A DNA stretch of 64,000 bases from Macrosoma leucophasiata (GCA_036365455.1 JAWQUS010000002.1:4216001-4280000), one strand, 5' to 3'. Counted from the stretch's first letter, positions 52,800 through 62,940 are shown. Notes: generated by a model not told the origin, from the sequence alone. Made by a program: numbers and translations.

Positions 52800-52925
52800 A
52801 AGCATATAGTCTTATCAGTTTTGAAGTAAAGTGGGAGTAAAGTAGTGACGTATAGACGGACGGGCAGACAGAGAGACATAACGAAACTATAAGGGGTTTC
52901 TCTTGGCTACAGAAACCTAAAAATA
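52800..52925 (-). repeat. Dispersed repeat of the GGGTTCCGTACC type, reversed scrap
   Basis: GACGGACGGGCAGACAGAGAG and TATAAGGGGTTTCTCTTGG follow the reverse order of the repeat at 18040, strongly changed. Confidence 0.4.
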
Positions 52926-53070
52926 ATTTTCAATATTCCAAATAGCCCTTGAACTCAACAATTCGATAGTTCAAATAAAATACCGTCGCAAGAATAGCGT
53001 TCCATTTTCGAACAATCCGAAAAAGATCGGAATTAATCTGTTTGCGCTCAGGAGACGTTGGACCACACTT

Positions 53071-53166
53071 TTCCATTAGGTTCTTTTTAGTGTCGCGGTA
53101 CGTAGTCACTTTTGACCTACTAGTGATCGGAATAGCTAGACAAATACATTGGTTCTGTGAGTTATT
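53071..53166 (+). repeat. Direct repeat, copy 1
   Basis: TTCCATTAGGTTCTTTTTAG, GTCGCGGTACGTAGTCAC, GTGATCGGAATAGCTAGAC and TTGGTTCTGTGAGTT recur at 55055-55166. Confidence 0.85.
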
Positions 53167-53180
53167 TTTTCTTTTTATAG

Positions 53181-53237
53181 AATGGCATCGCTGTTACACA
53201 TAATGCTACTGGCATTATGTGTAACAGCGATGCCATT
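53181..53237. repeat. Perfect hairpin, 26 bp arms, 5-base loop
   Basis: AATGGCATCGCTGTTACACA-TAATGC, loop TACTG, then the exact reverse complement. Confidence 0.95.
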
Positions 53238-53338
53238 AAAACGACACAAGTAAAACGACATTTTTGTATTCGTATATAAAGCGGCGCAAAAGTTAGAATC
53301 AATCAGTTAATTTTTTAAGTCAGTCAAATGAGTCATAT

Positions 53339-54440
53339 AGGTTAAGATCCCATAACAAAAACATTTCGTTCATCGAGTTTATGCTGCAAACCCATTTTTT
53401 ACGCATTTTTATGATCCAGAGAATATAAATCCACTAGGTTGCCTATCAAAATGTGGCCGCAAGTATTTTTAAATAATTTTTCATTTTTTTATTTTTTAGA
53501 CAAAATTTCGTTGACTTGTTTTTTCAATAAAATATCGTCCACTTCACGGCAATATAATATATGTAAAGACTCTGAAAAATCACGGCAGCCGTTGCGCACT
53601 TGGCCGCACCTCTTCGCAGCAGGTGTAAACAGGTATGATCAAGGAAACGTTTTTACGTTGATGACGTACATTAATTAGTTATATATTAAATTAAAGCAAT
53701 TTTTTTTCTCATTATTATAGTATGCAGTTGCCAAATTAAATCTGGCCGCAAATAAGGGTTGCTGGCTGTTAAAGATGGTTAATATTGTAAATATTGTGAA
53801 AAATAGCTAGCGCGTAACATCACCAGTCAGACGAGGACAGCGATACGACGCTTGTGAATCCATTGCGCATGCGTGGGATGCTACTTTTCTCAACTATCAA
53901 ATTACTTTATGTGAAATTAAATGATTTAAAGATGAAGGCGTGTTTTCTGTGTGACAAAACAAGCAACGTACATGACTTTAATGATGCATCATTCAAAAAG
54001 TGTTCGTGAATGTTATTATTTCGTCGTAAGAAAAAATATAAATATGCCGACACTTTAACGACTAGAGTAGGCACGTTTGCAGCAAGTGATGTTAAGTCTC
54101 AAAGTATTGAAGAGTTTGATAGCCAAGAGAAGGTTAATAGTGAAGAGGAAAAAAATCAAAAAGAGTTTTATGAAAAGAGGCCAAGTCTTTTAGAAAATCG
54201 TCTGGCTGCCGTGATTTTTCAGAGTCTTTACATATATTGCCGTGAAGTGGACGATATTTTATTAAAAAAACAAGTCATCGAAATTTTGTCCCAAAAAAAA
54301 AAAAATATTTAAAAATACTTGCGGCCACATTTTGATAGGCAACCTAGTGGATTTATATTCTCTGGATCATAAAAATGCGTAAAAAATGGGTTTGCAGCAT
54401 AAACTCGATGAACGAAATGCTTGTGTTATGATCTTAACCT
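53339..54440. mobile_element. Foldback DNA element with 240 bp inverted repeats
   Basis: The left arm 53339-53590 and right arm 54204-54440 are inverted copies (outer end AGGTTAAGATC; inner words CGAGTTTATGCTGCAAACCC, ATGTGGCCGCAAGTATTT, GTCCACTTCACGGCAATATA). TAT directly outside both ends may be the target duplication. The 610-base centre includes GACGAGGACAGCGATACGAC and the coding remnant at 53932-54312, which continues into the right arm. Confidence 0.85.
53932..54312 (+). pseudogene. Cys-rich coding remnant in the foldback element
   Basis: From the ATG at 53932 the frame reads MKACFLCDKTSNVHDFND, ASFKKCS, an in-frame TGA at 54007, then MLLFRRKKKYKYADT, an acidic stretch (EEFDSQEKVNSEEEK) and LENRLAAVIFQSLY. 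The CxxC followed by a later KKC resembles a zinc-binding N-terminus of a transposase or BTB/ZAD-like protein, but I cannot name the family. The last 36 codons lie in the terminal inverted repeat, so the opposite arm carries them too, on the other strand. It is broken by the stop and lacks any catalytic region. Confidence 0.5.
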
Positions 54441-54729
54441 TATAGTTAATTCGAGTAAACCAGAACATTTACAATGAAGTTTTGGAGGTAACCAGAAAGG
54501 CCGTCTTTTCGCACTGTTATTCTATTTCATTATACACGGGCACTGTAATAAACCTATATCGAACAAAATGCCACCAACTTTGTTTATATAACTGAAAAAT
54601 ACACCAAGAAAATTAAATAAAATATGGGCACCACACGCCTCCAAGTTTTCCGCTAATACTCTTAGTTTTATTTTCTTGTTTATTTACGTTCATTTTACAG
54701 TGTTTAATCATATAAAATACTTTTTAATA

Positions 54730-55028
54730 TTACGTCCCACTGCTGGGTACGACTCTCTCCCCTTCTTGGGCCTGGAGCCTGGAGGCCTGGAGCTTACTCC
54801 GCCAAGCTGCTCCAATGCGGATTGCTGGAGATAAGGGTTAGTGCCCAACCCGTTGTCGGATGTTTTCAAACCCTTAAGGCCAAGACAAGATTTAACGACT
54901 GCTATCTATCGATAGCAACCGGGACCGACGGCTTAACGTGCCCTCCGAAGCACGGAAACGCACATTTTTAATTTACCACTAACGGTCACCCATCACACAC
55001 ACGACCGTGCCCGAATCGCTTAACCGAG
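54730..55028 (-). mobile_element. SINE family D, near full length
   Basis: ACGTCCCACTGCTGGGTACG to GCTTAACCGAGGAGATCG. The 5S-like head is trimmed by about 30 bases at its far end. It keeps GCTATCTATCGATAGCAACC, the site where the copy at 27797 holds a foreign insertion. Confidence 0.8.
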
Positions 55029-55054
55029 GAGATCGTTTTTTGAAAAAAAATTAA

Positions 55055-55166
55055 TGTTTAATTATTCCATTAGGTTTTTTTAGTGTCGCGGTACGGAGTC
55101 ACTTTTGACCTATCTCCTAGTGATCGGAATAGTTAGACAAATACAATTGGTTCTGTGAGTTTTATT
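55055..55166 (+). repeat. Direct repeat, copy 2
   Basis: Second copy of 53071-53166, with a few extra bases (CTATCTCC). It lies 27 bases beyond the family D SINE. Confidence 0.85.
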
Positions 55167-55223
55167 CTCGTGTTGATTGATTTACGTTCTTTTTGTTGTT
55201 TTGTTTCATTAAAATACTTTTAA

Positions 55224-55490
55224 ACGCATCAGTAGTCTAGTGGTAGCAGACCACTACTACTACGCTAGGGTTCTGGGTTCGACTTTAAGCGACAACGGTG
55301 TAATCCTTTATCTCTGGTTCGGTTGGGATTTTTTCATTTTCTGGAAATATCCCAGTACCTCGGAGTTTGGTATGATGTCAACAGGCTCGCCACCTGTTAC
55401 ATGGGCCAAATTGTGGGTGTTTGCATGTATGCTTGAATGCATGTATTTACCTCTGCCTTCCACTTCGGGGATTACAGGCGTGAAGTTATG
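55224..55490 (+). mobile_element. SINE family B, near full length
   Basis: ACGCATCAGTAGTCTAGTGG to TTCGGGGATTACAGGCGTGA. Box B is present (GGGTTCGACTT), and the CCAAAACGTAACCGG part is deleted. Confidence 0.88.
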
Positions 55491-55961
55491 TTACGTTACT
55501 TTTCAAATATATAATTTCTATTTTCCATATTTTCTGCCAATCGTTTTACCTTGGTCCTTTAAAATTTAACTTTTCCGTTACCTTTCTTTTTAATGTCACG
55601 TCTTATAAAAAAAATCTCACCGTTGCAATCGAAGACAAGAATAAATGAAACGATCCGATATGAAATCAAAAACTAAAATTAAGAAGTCGATAAAAAAACC
55701 GTCATCGTTCGTTTTCCAGAAGAATTGCTTAATTGGTGAACTAGTTTTCAAGTGCAGTATCAATTAACGGTTATTTGAGACCACTCTAATTGGTTGACAA
55801 CGTTAGGGTTACATTGGTCCGGAGTGCAATTAAGAAAACATAATTTCTCGGCTGAATTTCACAAACGGGTAAAATTTAAATTAAATTTATAAAAGAGGTT
55901 CATAAAAACACCCAATTTCTTTTTTAATTGGAGTAGTTGTTAATGGTTTCAAAAAACAAAC
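55491..55961. other. Unassigned AT-rich DNA
   Basis: No gene was recognised here. Confidence 0.4.
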
Positions 55962-56121
55962 ACATTACCAAACTTCGAGGTACTGGGAAATTTCCAGAAA
56001 ATGGAAAAAACCCAATGGAACCAGACATAAAGGACTTTACACCATTATCTCTGATAACCCCTTACCCATTAATCGAACCCAGGACCTCAGCATAGTACCA
56101 CTAGGCTACCGAGGCAGTTAC
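55962..56121 (-). mobile_element. SINE family B, head half
   Basis: CATTACCAAACTTCGAGGTA to AGGCTACCGAGGCAGTTAC. The tail half is missing, unusual for a retroposed copy, so a later deletion is likely. Confidence 0.82.
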
Positions 56122-56229
56122 AGCTGTATACTAAGTACTGGTTGCAACCAGTGGACATCTACGAAGAGGAGAAACTCACTTTTTAGGCAACATTATCGAT
56201 GACTATTCCATATTCGAATCCGATTAAAC

Positions 56230-57010
56230 GTTATTATTTTTTATAGGTTACGATGGTGGCAATCAAGCATGGAGTTCACATGAATGTTAAGTGATGACTG
56301 AAGTTAAAAACTAGCGGGTTAAATGCGTTGTCACCTCTGAGACCTTAGTTGTTATATCTCTGATATTTGGCGTCAGTTAGATTAGATTACTAGGTCTGCA
56401 ATGGACAAGATGAAAAAGATATGGGGAAATAAACACATCACCAAAGCCACAAAGATCTGGCTGGTTCGCTCACTAATATTTCCCATATTCCTGTATGCGT
56501 CAGAAACATGGACTTTGCGTGAATATGAAAAGAAGAAAATAGACGCACTCGAGATGTGGTGCTGGAGGAGAATGCTCAGGGTGTCGTGGACAGAGTTCCG
56601 TACGAACGCCTCCATACTTGACGAGCTCTGCATCCGACAGCGCCTCTCATCTATTGTGCAAACCCGCATCCTTACTTTCTTTGGACATGTATCGCGGCGC
56701 AACAATGACTCCATAGAGCGTCTAGTAGTGCAGGGAAAAGTGGAAGGTACCAGACCGCGAGGCAGATCCCCGTTGAGATGGACCGATCAAATCAAGGTGG
56801 CAACAAACTACACAGTTCATGAGTGTACCAGAAAGGCTGCGGTCCGACAAGAATGGCGCCGTATAACAAAACTTGTCACTGAGCCTGTTCCTGACTGACG
56901 ACGACGACCACTCTGCCAAGAGTGAAACGACAAAGAAGAAGAGATTAGATAATGCGGTGGTAAGTAAAGACCTACGCCTTCGAGTTCCTACACTGGAACT
57001 TTACCCGCAA
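56230..57010 (-). mobile_element. SINE family A, old copy split by a LINE
   Basis: The tail half (56230-56387: GGCAATCAAGCATGGAG, TGTCACCTCTGAGACC) and head half (56951-57010: AATGCGGTGGTAAG, CTACGCCTTCGAG, GGAACTTTACC) join once 56388-56941 and one target-site copy are removed. Confidence 0.82.
56388..56941 (+). pseudogene. RTE-like LINE copy, short 5'-truncated insertion
   Basis: The 165-codon frame 56401-56898 encodes ATKIWLVRSLIFPIFLYASE, TWTLREYEKKKIDALEMW, CWRRMLRVSW, TFFGHVSRRN and GRSPLRWTDQIK, the C-terminal part of a lepidopteran endonuclease/reverse transcriptase of RTE type. It reaches a natural TGA and a short tail ending ACGACAAAGAAGAAG. AGATTAGAT at 56379-56387 and 56942-56950 is the target duplication. 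It differs in sequence from the LINE at 26373, so two related families are present. It lacks the catalytic domains. Confidence 0.85.
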
Positions 57011-57107
57011 CACTCGACTTGTAGCCTTTTTATGTGTCCATCACACCGCGCAAAAAAAAATGATGAATTTGTTTTGTTTCATGAAAGTTTGCAATCAATT
57101 TTCAATC

Positions 57108-57160
57108 GGCACCCACCACACAGGTTTATTCCTACTGTCGGGCTGTGAGTGTAAGCGTAT
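57108..57160 (+). mobile_element. SINE family C tail scrap
   Basis: CGGCACCCACCACACAGG and TACTGTCGGGCTGTGAGTGT match the last 50 bases of family C. Confidence 0.65.
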
Positions 57161-57225
57161 TTTATTTTAATTCATATTCGTATTTTTCAAGTAATTAATT
57201 TTAAAATAAAATAATTAATTAATTT

Positions 57226-57330
57226 TTTCTCCACCAACCCGCATTGGAGCGCGGTGGAGTAAATTCCTACCCCCAAAAAGGGGAGATACCGTGCCCAGCA
57301 GTGGGACGTATAATAGGTTGCCATTATTAA
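57226..57330 (+). mobile_element. SINE family D tail copy
   Basis: CTCCACCAACCCGCATTGG to GCAGTGGGACGTATAATAGG and GCCATTATTAA. The 5' break is the same as in the copies at 13357 and 59785. Confidence 0.82.
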
Positions 57331-57335
57331 TATTT

Positions 57336-57734
57336 TTCAAGAAACATACAACTCTCACTTCAATAAAAAGTCTTGAACGATATTTCACGAAAGAAACTTC
57401 TACGCCACAAGCAATTGAACCGTTACTTTTCATATACAGGCGTAAAGCCACAAAGACTGGGAATTCAATCTTGATGCTAAAGGAATTGCGTAGAAAATAG
57501 AAGTGAAACCAGTGAAACCTTTTAAAATACGTCTATGTAATAATACCGCGACATCCGGTGACCTCATCTCTACGTCAAATTGAGATGACAGCACCGAGAA
57601 TCGCGTCTAGGCATCTTTTAGTAATGTAGCTGTATTTGATACTAAATAAGAAATTTTAATATTCGTATGTAAATATTTGTTGTCCCAACGAACTTCGTAT
57701 AGCCTAATACATATATTGTACACATATAAGTGTC
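57336..57734. other. Unassigned DNA
   Basis: No gene or repeat was recognised. Confidence 0.4.
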
Positions 57735-57870
57735 ACACTAGGTCCCTAACGGGGTAGGCAGAGAGTGTAGAGCGCCAGATATCCCGGTCCTGACATACCT
57801 CTCGTGCCTCATCACCTTCATCATTCTCTTCATACATGCACGCCAATTCCCAAGACTTTTGACCACACTA
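57735..57870 (-). mobile_element. RTE-like LINE 3' end
   Basis: AGGTCCCTAACGGGGTAGGC, GTGTAGAGCGCCAGATATCC and ATTCTCTTCATACATGC are the reverse of the last 135 bases of the LINE at 26373. Confidence 0.82.
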
Positions 57871-57984
57871 TCAGATGTAAAAGTAGATGTACTAATGAGG
57901 GTTATATGTATTTTATTACCTTATATCTTTAAAAAAAAAAGAAGAAATAAATGCTTTGATTGGGCCACTAATACGTTTTTGGGT

Positions 57985-58100
57985 TAAAAAAATATTCTAC
58001 CACTGATTTTCATACATAACATATACACACACAAAATTTCATGATAATCGGTCAAGTCGTTTCGGAGGAGTATAGTTACAAATATACCGACACGAGAATT
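57985..58100 (-). mobile_element. Helitron-like scrap, reversed
   Basis: AAATTTCATGATAATCGG, CGTTTCGGAGGAGTATAG and ACACGAGAATTATGTA are words of the 37920/61863 family in reverse. Confidence 0.45.
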
Positions 58101-58707
58101 ATGTATATTAGAAGGTAGCAGGTCACTACTAATACGCTGGGCAGTTGATATCAAGTCAAGCAAATCCACAGACTCGGTATTTTTCGAGATAAATTTTCGA
58201 AAATTTTGTGACCAAACAACGCGTCTATAGACAACCTGGAAGATCATTTCATTCACTATAAACAGGTACTGGTTTATCTATAAGATGCCCCATTATATCC
58301 GTCATTCCTAAATACATTGATAATGATTCACAGTATTAAATATACTAACATTACCGCGAATCAACCGGCCCGCCCTCTTCGCAGTTCGCTTCGTCGCTTT
58401 TTTCTTCTATACTCGGATAAAACTAATTTTGTGCTTTGTTGACTCGACTTGTATTTTCATTTCGATGGCGACTGCGGCAGTGTGATAACGTGTAGTTTTG
58501 TATCAATTGTTTTTAGGAAAACGCACCTCTGTGGAACTTACGTTTGAGATAAAGGGGTGACTTAGGAGAGATTTATGCTTTATTGCAGGATATTAATATT
58601 ATAAATGTGAAAATTTTGGATGTATGGAAGTTATTGCTGGTAACTCTTCTGCAAATATTTATATGGGCGTGTTTTTATTTGTAATTTATTACCAGAAATA
58701 TTTATTT
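58101..58707. other. Unassigned DNA with a possible first-exon-like patch
   Basis: 58365-58500 (CCGGCCCGCCCTCTTCGC, TTTCGATGGCGACTGCGGC) is GC-richer, and an ATG at 58465 opens only five codons before TGA. No splice or promoter evidence is convincing. Confidence 0.3.
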
Positions 58708-58994
58708 TTTTCTGGTGGTAGAGCTCTAGTGATGGAGCTCGCGGGCGTAGGCAGCACCGCATTACCTAATATACTTGCCGCTAAATGGTAGTGTTCAGCA
58801 CTACCGTGTGCCGGTCAGGTGGTAATGTACGGCCCTGTAATTTCCGGCACAGTGGTATAACACCTTAGGCCTCAGGAGTGGTAACGCATCTGCATTTTGA
58901 CCTTGGTCTTTGTGTGGGTGTCTATAGGCTGCAGTCATCACTTAACATCAATGTGAACTACAAGCTTGTTTGCCACTTATTACATAAAAAAAAA
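58708..58994 (+). mobile_element. SINE family A, full length
   Basis: TCTGGTGGTAGAGCTCTAG to CCACTTATTACATAAAAAAAAA. It is highly similar to 7909-8194 and belongs to the young layer. Confidence 0.92.
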
Positions 58995-59085
58995 ATAGCA
59001 CCTGGAGATAGAATTTGTTGACTTTAACAAATCAAGTCTTACGATAGCAACTGAGTGAAATTAAAAATCATGTAAATAACTTTTT

Positions 59086-59386
59086 GCTAATGGTAAAGTT
59101 CCAGTGTATCGGCGTAGGCACCACCGCATTACCATACCTATCTGACGCTTAATGGTAGTGTGCAACACTATCGTGTTTTGATAAGATTTTAATGTATAGC
59201 CCCGTAATAACTATTACAAACACATGACACCTAAGGTCTCAGGGGTGGCAGCATTATTGACCTCTGGTTTTTGTTTCCCTTTGATTTCGTCGCGGATTAG
59301 GCTCCGGGGCATCCCCCTGTATATATTCCCGACACGATCGCCAAAATGACTTGTTTACCACTTCCATTACATAAAAAAGTAACATG
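59086..59386 (+). mobile_element. SINE family A, old copy with a replaced segment
   Basis: AATGGTAAAGTTCCAGTG, CACCACCGCATTACCATACC and AAGGTCTCAGGGGTGGCAG are old-type. The part 59272-59350 (TTCCCTTTGATTTCGTCGCGG, GGCATCCCCCTGTATAT) is foreign to the family. The tail CACTTCCATTACATAAAAAAG is intact. Confidence 0.8.
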
Positions 59387-59784
59387 TTTTTTTTACTCAT
59401 TAAAAATATATATTAAAAACAAAATTATCTGCCAACGTTTCAAGTCTACAAAAACTGCCGATATAGTTACTGTTTATTCTGCCTCTTCCATTAACCTTTC
59501 GCACAACGGTGTCAAATGTTAACACCCTGTATCTCGAGATAATCCAGATTAAACCGCTTATAAATGGTACATAAGTAGTCATTACCAGCTCAAGCCGGTG
59601 CGCACTGCTAACGTTAAATTGTTTCCTTTTTCATCTTATTACGAGGATGTTCATATTTACTTTTTACCCGAGTAAACGTTTTATCAGCGTATTAATTTTT
59701 TGTCAGATATTTTTTTATTTCTAGATTGATGGCACTAGTGATGGGATTGTAGAATGCCACACGTGATACACACCAAGTACTATA
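59387..59784. other. Unassigned DNA
   Basis: No gene or repeat was recognised. Confidence 0.4.
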
Positions 59785-59895
59785 ATAATAATGGCAACTT
59801 TTGATAGGTACCACTGCTGGGCACGAGTCTCTCCTCTTCTCGGGAGGAGGTCTGGAGCTTACTCTACCACGCTGCTCTAATGCGGGTTGGTGGAG
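59785..59895 (-). mobile_element. SINE family D tail copy with target duplication
   Basis: Flanked by CCAAGTACTATA at 59773-59784 and 59896-59907. The 5' break lies at CTCCACCAACCCG. Confidence 0.9.
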
Positions 59896-60157
59896 CCAAG
59901 TACTATACAAGGTCAGAAATAGTTAATTGTCGAAAAATTTCCAGCACCACTGCGGTAGTTTGGTACATAGAATGCAAACAAACTAGGTAGTGCATGACCG
60001 TAAGAGGTATTGCATAACCTGTTGCGAACATATTAACGCGATTAAAATTTATTTTTTTGTGTTTTTTAATTTTTTCGTAATTATTCTTTTTACATTTATA
60101 GGATGACAGACAAACGGGCATGACCTTGAGTGGAAGAAATTACGACGGGGAAGGGTA

Positions 60158-60327
60158 CAGAAAAATTTTAAACGGATTAACTGCCAAAATGTTCGTCTCG
60201 TAATTATAATAACCCGGTCAAATTTGATAACTGCCGTCATCATTCACGACCGCAATTCACACCATTTATCATTCCGCGCGTGTCACCCGCCATTTTGTTT
60301 GGACTTCCAAACATACTTGTTATTAAA
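60158..60327 (+). repeat. Direct repeat, unit 1
   Basis: AAAATGTTCGTCTCGTAATT, AACCCGGTCAAATTTGATAA, CGTCATCATTCACGACCGC and GCGTGTCACCCGCCATTTTG recur 733 bases on with over 90 percent identity. Confidence 0.85.
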
Positions 60328-60510
60328 AAAGTATATATGTGCAAATATACTCATTTTGAAATTGCTTACCTAAACAACGTCATATCGTAATATTGAACTT
60401 AGACCCTCTCTTTTTCAATCATGGCTTCTGCTCTTCTCCAAGTTATTGAAGCATGACGTTAAAGCCTTCCTTCATAAATGAGCCTCAATAATAATATTAT
60501 TATGGACTTA

Positions 60511-60656
60511 CCCCCTTATTCATACACGTATTTTAGCTAAAGTGTTGCTAATCTCTCCTTTGTCTTTTTCTTTGCTGCACATTTGACAATGCAACTGACA
60601 AAGACAAAGCATTATATAGCTAAAACGTATCTAATGTACGTTTATGAATAAGGGGG
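60511..60656. mobile_element. Harbinger-type short element, copy 2
   Basis: CCCCCTTATTCATACACG and CGTTTATGAATAAGGGGG are inverted ends, flanked by TTA (60508-60510, 60657-60659). It lies between the two direct-repeat units. Confidence 0.88.
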
Positions 60657-60887
60657 TTAAGCTATCGAGGAAATTATAAAATAAAATGGGCATGGTTTGA
60701 CACATGACCATCTGTCGACTATCTTATTCATAGAACGAAATATTGAATGTTAGATTGAATCTGCCGTTTCGTTCTATCACTAAAAAACTGGTTTAAAAAA
60801 AAAAATACACATAACACATTCAGTACAGTCCGCTAATTCATAAAACAAATGAGTTTGGGTGAAGTAATAACGACAAAGAATCACAAA

Positions 60888-61060
60888 GAAAGTTTTTAAA
60901 AGGATTAAAGGCCGCAGCAAAATGTTCGTCTCCTAATTATAATAACCCGGTCAAATTTGATAACTGCCGTCATCATTCACGACCGCAATTTACACCAATT
61001 AACATTCCGCGCGTGTCACCCGCCATTTTGTTTTGAACTTCAAAACAAACTTATTGTGCA
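60888..61060 (+). repeat. Direct repeat, unit 2
   Basis: Second copy of 60158-60327. Both end in a local inverted pair (TTTGGACTTCCAAA in unit 1, GTTTTGAACTTCAAAAC in unit 2) that has kept its symmetry while the sequence changed. Confidence 0.85.
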
Positions 61061-61621
61061 CTTATCTTTATCTACTAATCTACTAATCTAATCTACTAAT
61101 CTGCTGATATAAATGCTAAGAAAAGGTAAAAGGTGTTTAGACTATGTTATAATAAAATAACTCACACAAACAAACACACATTAACCCTAATGCTTAATAA
61201 GTGGATAACTAAAATTTCAATTATAATTTCACTCTTTTACTGACTTTTATAACAAATAGGTACTGGCAAATTATTAATTTTAGATTTTAGTATTAGTGAA
61301 CTTTAGATTTTACTACAAGAAATCTTTATATTATAATAGTAATAAGATTAAAATCTCCTCAAACATAATGTATAACACTCATAAAAATATTGCTACATGT
61401 ACAATCATCTAAATTATCCGAAGGGTGTGGACCTGGAGACCTGTAAAACAGGTTTTATAACTTTAGTTCAGGCTCCAGTCTCCACAATAAATTAAATGAC
61501 ACGACAGAATGTTTTGTATTGCAATTAACATAATGTTGTCCTGTTAATGTTATTGTGGAGAGAATAAATACGTTTTTTATTTTTTATTTTTATTTTTTTT
61601 ATCTTTATTACATATAAATAA
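61061..61621. other. Unassigned AT-rich DNA
   Basis: A (CTAAT)-like run lies at 61073-61100. No gene was recognised. Confidence 0.4.
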
Positions 61622-62093
61622 AAATCAATTGCTGTTCGTTAGTCTCACTAAAACTCGAGAACGGCTGGACCTATTTGGCAGATTTTTGTTTTAAATTAAT
61701 TTTGGAAGTCCAGGTAAGGTTTAAAAGGTAAGAAAATATGAAGAAATTGAAGGGAAATATTAAAAATCATAATTTAATTTTCCCATACAAATAGTATCTA
61801 TCTAACCATTGACACATTATTTAATTCTGAGGTAATACGAAGTTTGCCGAATCAGCTAGTCTATAAAGAATTCTGGTCTCACAGTGTTTGTGACAATACC
61901 CCTCTGAAACGGTTGGATCGATAATTATGATTTTGTGTGTATATTTGGTAGGTATGAGAATCGGCTGTAGTATAATATTAATATTCGTAAATGGTAATGG
62001 TGATTGTCACCAATTTTTTTTCAGATGTTTTGGACGTTTTTTTTATACCTCTAAGGCAATATGAAGTTCGTCGGGGTAGGTAGTATAATTTTA
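61622..62093 (+). mobile_element. Two Helitron-like modules in tandem
   Basis: 61622-61862 matches 11634-11850 and ends CCGAATCAGCTAGT. 61863-62093 matches 37920-38135 and ends CGTCGGGGTAGGTAGT. The modules abut, as if one ended directly at the other's start. Confidence 0.6.
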
Positions 62094-62194
62094 TTATAAA
62101 GTAATTTCTTAATGTAAGTGATATTATAACAAACGCAGGGTAGGGCAGAGGTAAATGAATGCATTCAAGCATACCATGACCGAATTGGTTAATT

Positions 62195-62411
62195 TTTTAA
62201 AACAAGCATACAATTCATATTGATGTTAGGTGATGACTGCACATAGACACTTACACAAAGACCTAGGTCAAAATGCAGATGCGTTAAGGCCTAAGCACCT
62301 GACCAGAACACGATAGTGCTGAACACTACTATTTAGCGAGCGGCAAGTATAAAAAGTAATGCGGTGGTGCCTACGCCCGCGAGCTCCGTCACTGGGGATC
62401 TACCACCAGTA
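62195..62411 (-). mobile_element. SINE family A with internal deletion
   Basis: TTTTAAAACAAGCATACAATTC to GGATCTACCACCAGTAG. The part between AAGGCCTAAG and CACCTGACCAG is lost. Confidence 0.85.
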
Positions 62412-62757
62412 GTATAGAAAATAAATAACATATTTGACTAAAAAATCCAATGTACCACGAAAAATCATAGCGGCAGTATTTTGCAGACAGTCCATAAAAA
62501 CGTATGCTGAATTTTAAACCGATCGTTTAGATTATCCACGTGTTCCGAATGCGGAACGTTTTTCCCGTATCGTTCTCGTGCATTTTTTGCTTTTCAATTA
62601 GATACGTCCTAATTGGCCAATCACGACTGACCCCCGGGACGGCGTATGGTAATTTCTACGTTCGATTTAAAGAGAGATAAAACTATATGCATGAGTTGTG
62701 TAAGTAATATGAACGAGTAATAACATGTTATATCATAGTATGTTATAAGGAAAATAT
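62412..62757. other. Unassigned DNA
   Basis: No gene or repeat was recognised. Confidence 0.4.
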
Positions 62758-62760
62758 TAA

Positions 62761-62906
62761 CCTCATTATTCATAAACGTATTTTAGCTAAAGTGTTTCCA
62801 ATCTCTTCTTTGTCTTCTTCTACCCTGCACATTTGACAATGCAACTGACAAAGACAAAGCATTCTATAGCTTAAACATATCTAATGTACGTTTATGAGTA
62901 AGGGGG
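62761..62906. mobile_element. Harbinger-type short element, copy 3
   Basis: CCTCATTATTCATAAACG and CGTTTATGAGTAAGGGGG, flanked by TAA (62758-62760, 62907-62909). Same orientation as copy 2. Confidence 0.88.
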
Positions 62907-62940
62907 TAAACACATAAAAATAGAAAGAAAGAAAGAATTA

